Positions 37,015-37,642 of a DNA stretch of 37,642 nt are shown in pieces. Positions within the stretch are counted from its first letter, which is position 1; each line of letters begins with the position of its first letter. Under the pieces are notes generated by a model, which saw only the letters and a list, made by a program, of their open reading frames with translations, was not told where the DNA came from and did no database searches. The position numbers and the translations under genes are program-made. This stretch comes from a virus. The stretch is from IMG/VR virus record IMGVR_UViG_3300038451_000392, positions 1-37,642 of that record; one strand, 5' to 3'.

Positions 37015-37642
37015 ATGAACACCACCTCCGCGCTCAAGGTTTCGGCCAGCCTCTGCTTGCTCTCCGTAGGGGCCTTCTTCGCCTACCTAACAGGCTGGTG
37101 GCTGCCGGGGGTAGGGAGAGACCTCCACCTGCTCACCGACAGCACGGCGGCCTCCCTGATCGCGGCGGAAGGCACTCTGGAGAGCGCCCGTGGGAATCTG
37201 GTCTGGGAAGCCGTCGAGTGGCGCTTGGCTACGGATCGCAGGCTGGGGGAGATCATCGCTCAGGCGGTCAAGCTCGAAAGCACACTGGGCGCCAACATCA
37301 ATCTGGCTGGCCAATCGGTCAAGGAGCTGGGACGGGTCCGCTCCGACCTGTTGCCACTGATCGAACAGACCCGCCAAACGGTTGCCTCCATCGAGCCGGT
37401 ACTCCACTCCTCGGACAACTTTGTGAAGGTGCTCACGCCCCAAGCGCTGGGACTGCTGGCGAGTTGGAAAGTCGTGGGTGAAGAGACCGCCACCGCCATG
37501 AGGGATGTTCAGCGGGCGACTCCGGCGCTGCTGGCGGGGATCGACCAGGTAGTAACCAATTCCAACCGAACGACCAACGCTACGGCCGCCGTCATGGAGA
37601 ACTTCAAGCGCGCCACCAAGCCACTGCCGGCCTGGCTGCGGG
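37015..37642 (+). CDS. Membrane-anchored helical protein, incomplete at window end
   Basis: The ATG at 37015 opens a frame that reaches the window end without a stop (at least 209 residues). Residues 7-28 (LKVSASLCLLSVGAFFAYLT) form an N-terminal membrane anchor. The rest is a long helical, coiled-coil-like region with periodic Leu/Ala (AAEGTLESARGNLVWEAV, GQSVKELGRVRSDLLPLIEQ, TNSNRTTNATAAVMENFK). It resembles periplasmic tethers or MCE-like helical proteins only in general form. It follows the barrel-like gene by 1 base and may act with it in the envelope. Strong ribosome site absent. Confidence 0.55.
   Translation, partial: MNTTSALKVSASLCLLSVGAFFAYLTGWWLPGVGRDLHLLTDSTAASLIAAEGTLESARGNLVWEAVEWRLATDRRLGEIIAQAVKLESTLGANINLAGQSVKELGRVRSDLLPLIEQTRQTVASIEPVLHSSDNFVKVLTPQALGLLASWKVVGEETATAMRDVQRATPALLAGIDQVVTNSNRTTNATAAVMENFKRATKPLPAWLR

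Overview
The window is most simply read as part of the genome of a tailed, short-tailed (P22-like) bacteriophage or prophage, probably infecting a high-GC Gram-negative host. From about 4.9 kb rightward the + strand carries an almost unbroken late operon. Its order follows P22: small terminase, large terminase, portal, scaffold, coat, gp4-type tail accessory factors, gp10-type DNA stabilisation protein, tail proteins, a gp14-like GNAT protein, three putative ejection proteins, and a tailspike. Several proteins begin with Sec signal peptides ending in -GQ, -CQ or -AQ, a style I associate with Acidobacteriota (Solibacter/Bryobacter relatives). That host call is an inference.

Left arm (1-4.5 kb). 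A damaged nitroreductase-like fragment sits at the edge. Next comes a minus-strand, translationally overlapping pair: a zinc-ribbon D12-class adenine methyltransferase and an HhH-GPD DNA glycosylase/lyase. Their promoter region is covered by two palindromes. A pentamer tandem repeat, a probably leaderless small gene and about 0.6 kb without a convincing gene follow. After these are small phage genes on both strands, including a C2HC zinc-finger protein and a DUF5662-like protein that diverge from face-to-face promoters.

Packaging and head (4.9-16.5 kb). The terminases are followed by small phage genes and then a complete deoxyhypusine-synthase-like enzyme that keeps the catalytic SWGK lysine. 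An orphan HicB-like protein, a zinc-ribbon protein, portal, a small structural protein, scaffold, coat and a signal-peptide protein complete this section.

Neck and tail (16.5-31.4 kb). A CCHC zinc-knuckle protein precedes three consecutive gp4-like paralogues. The first two carry an inserted domain of about 117 residues that resembles the flagellar hook IN motif. Then come the gp10-like protein, several tail proteins (one with a duplicated domain, one lectin-like, one with 19-residue repeats), a GNAT-like protein and three ejection-type proteins.

Surface and lysis end (31.4-37.6 kb). A P22-type tailspike with a signal peptide, a second secreted fibre-like protein and a Tat-signal protein with plant-type leucine-rich repeats lie here. 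They are followed by small membrane or secreted proteins, a holin candidate, a secreted barrel-like protein and a membrane-anchored coiled-coil gene cut by the window end.

The most unusual points are the DHS-like enzyme inside a head operon, the methyltransferase-glycosylase pair, the export signals on tail-type proteins, and the inserted domain shared by two tandem neck proteins. No database search was possible, so family names rest on motif recognition.
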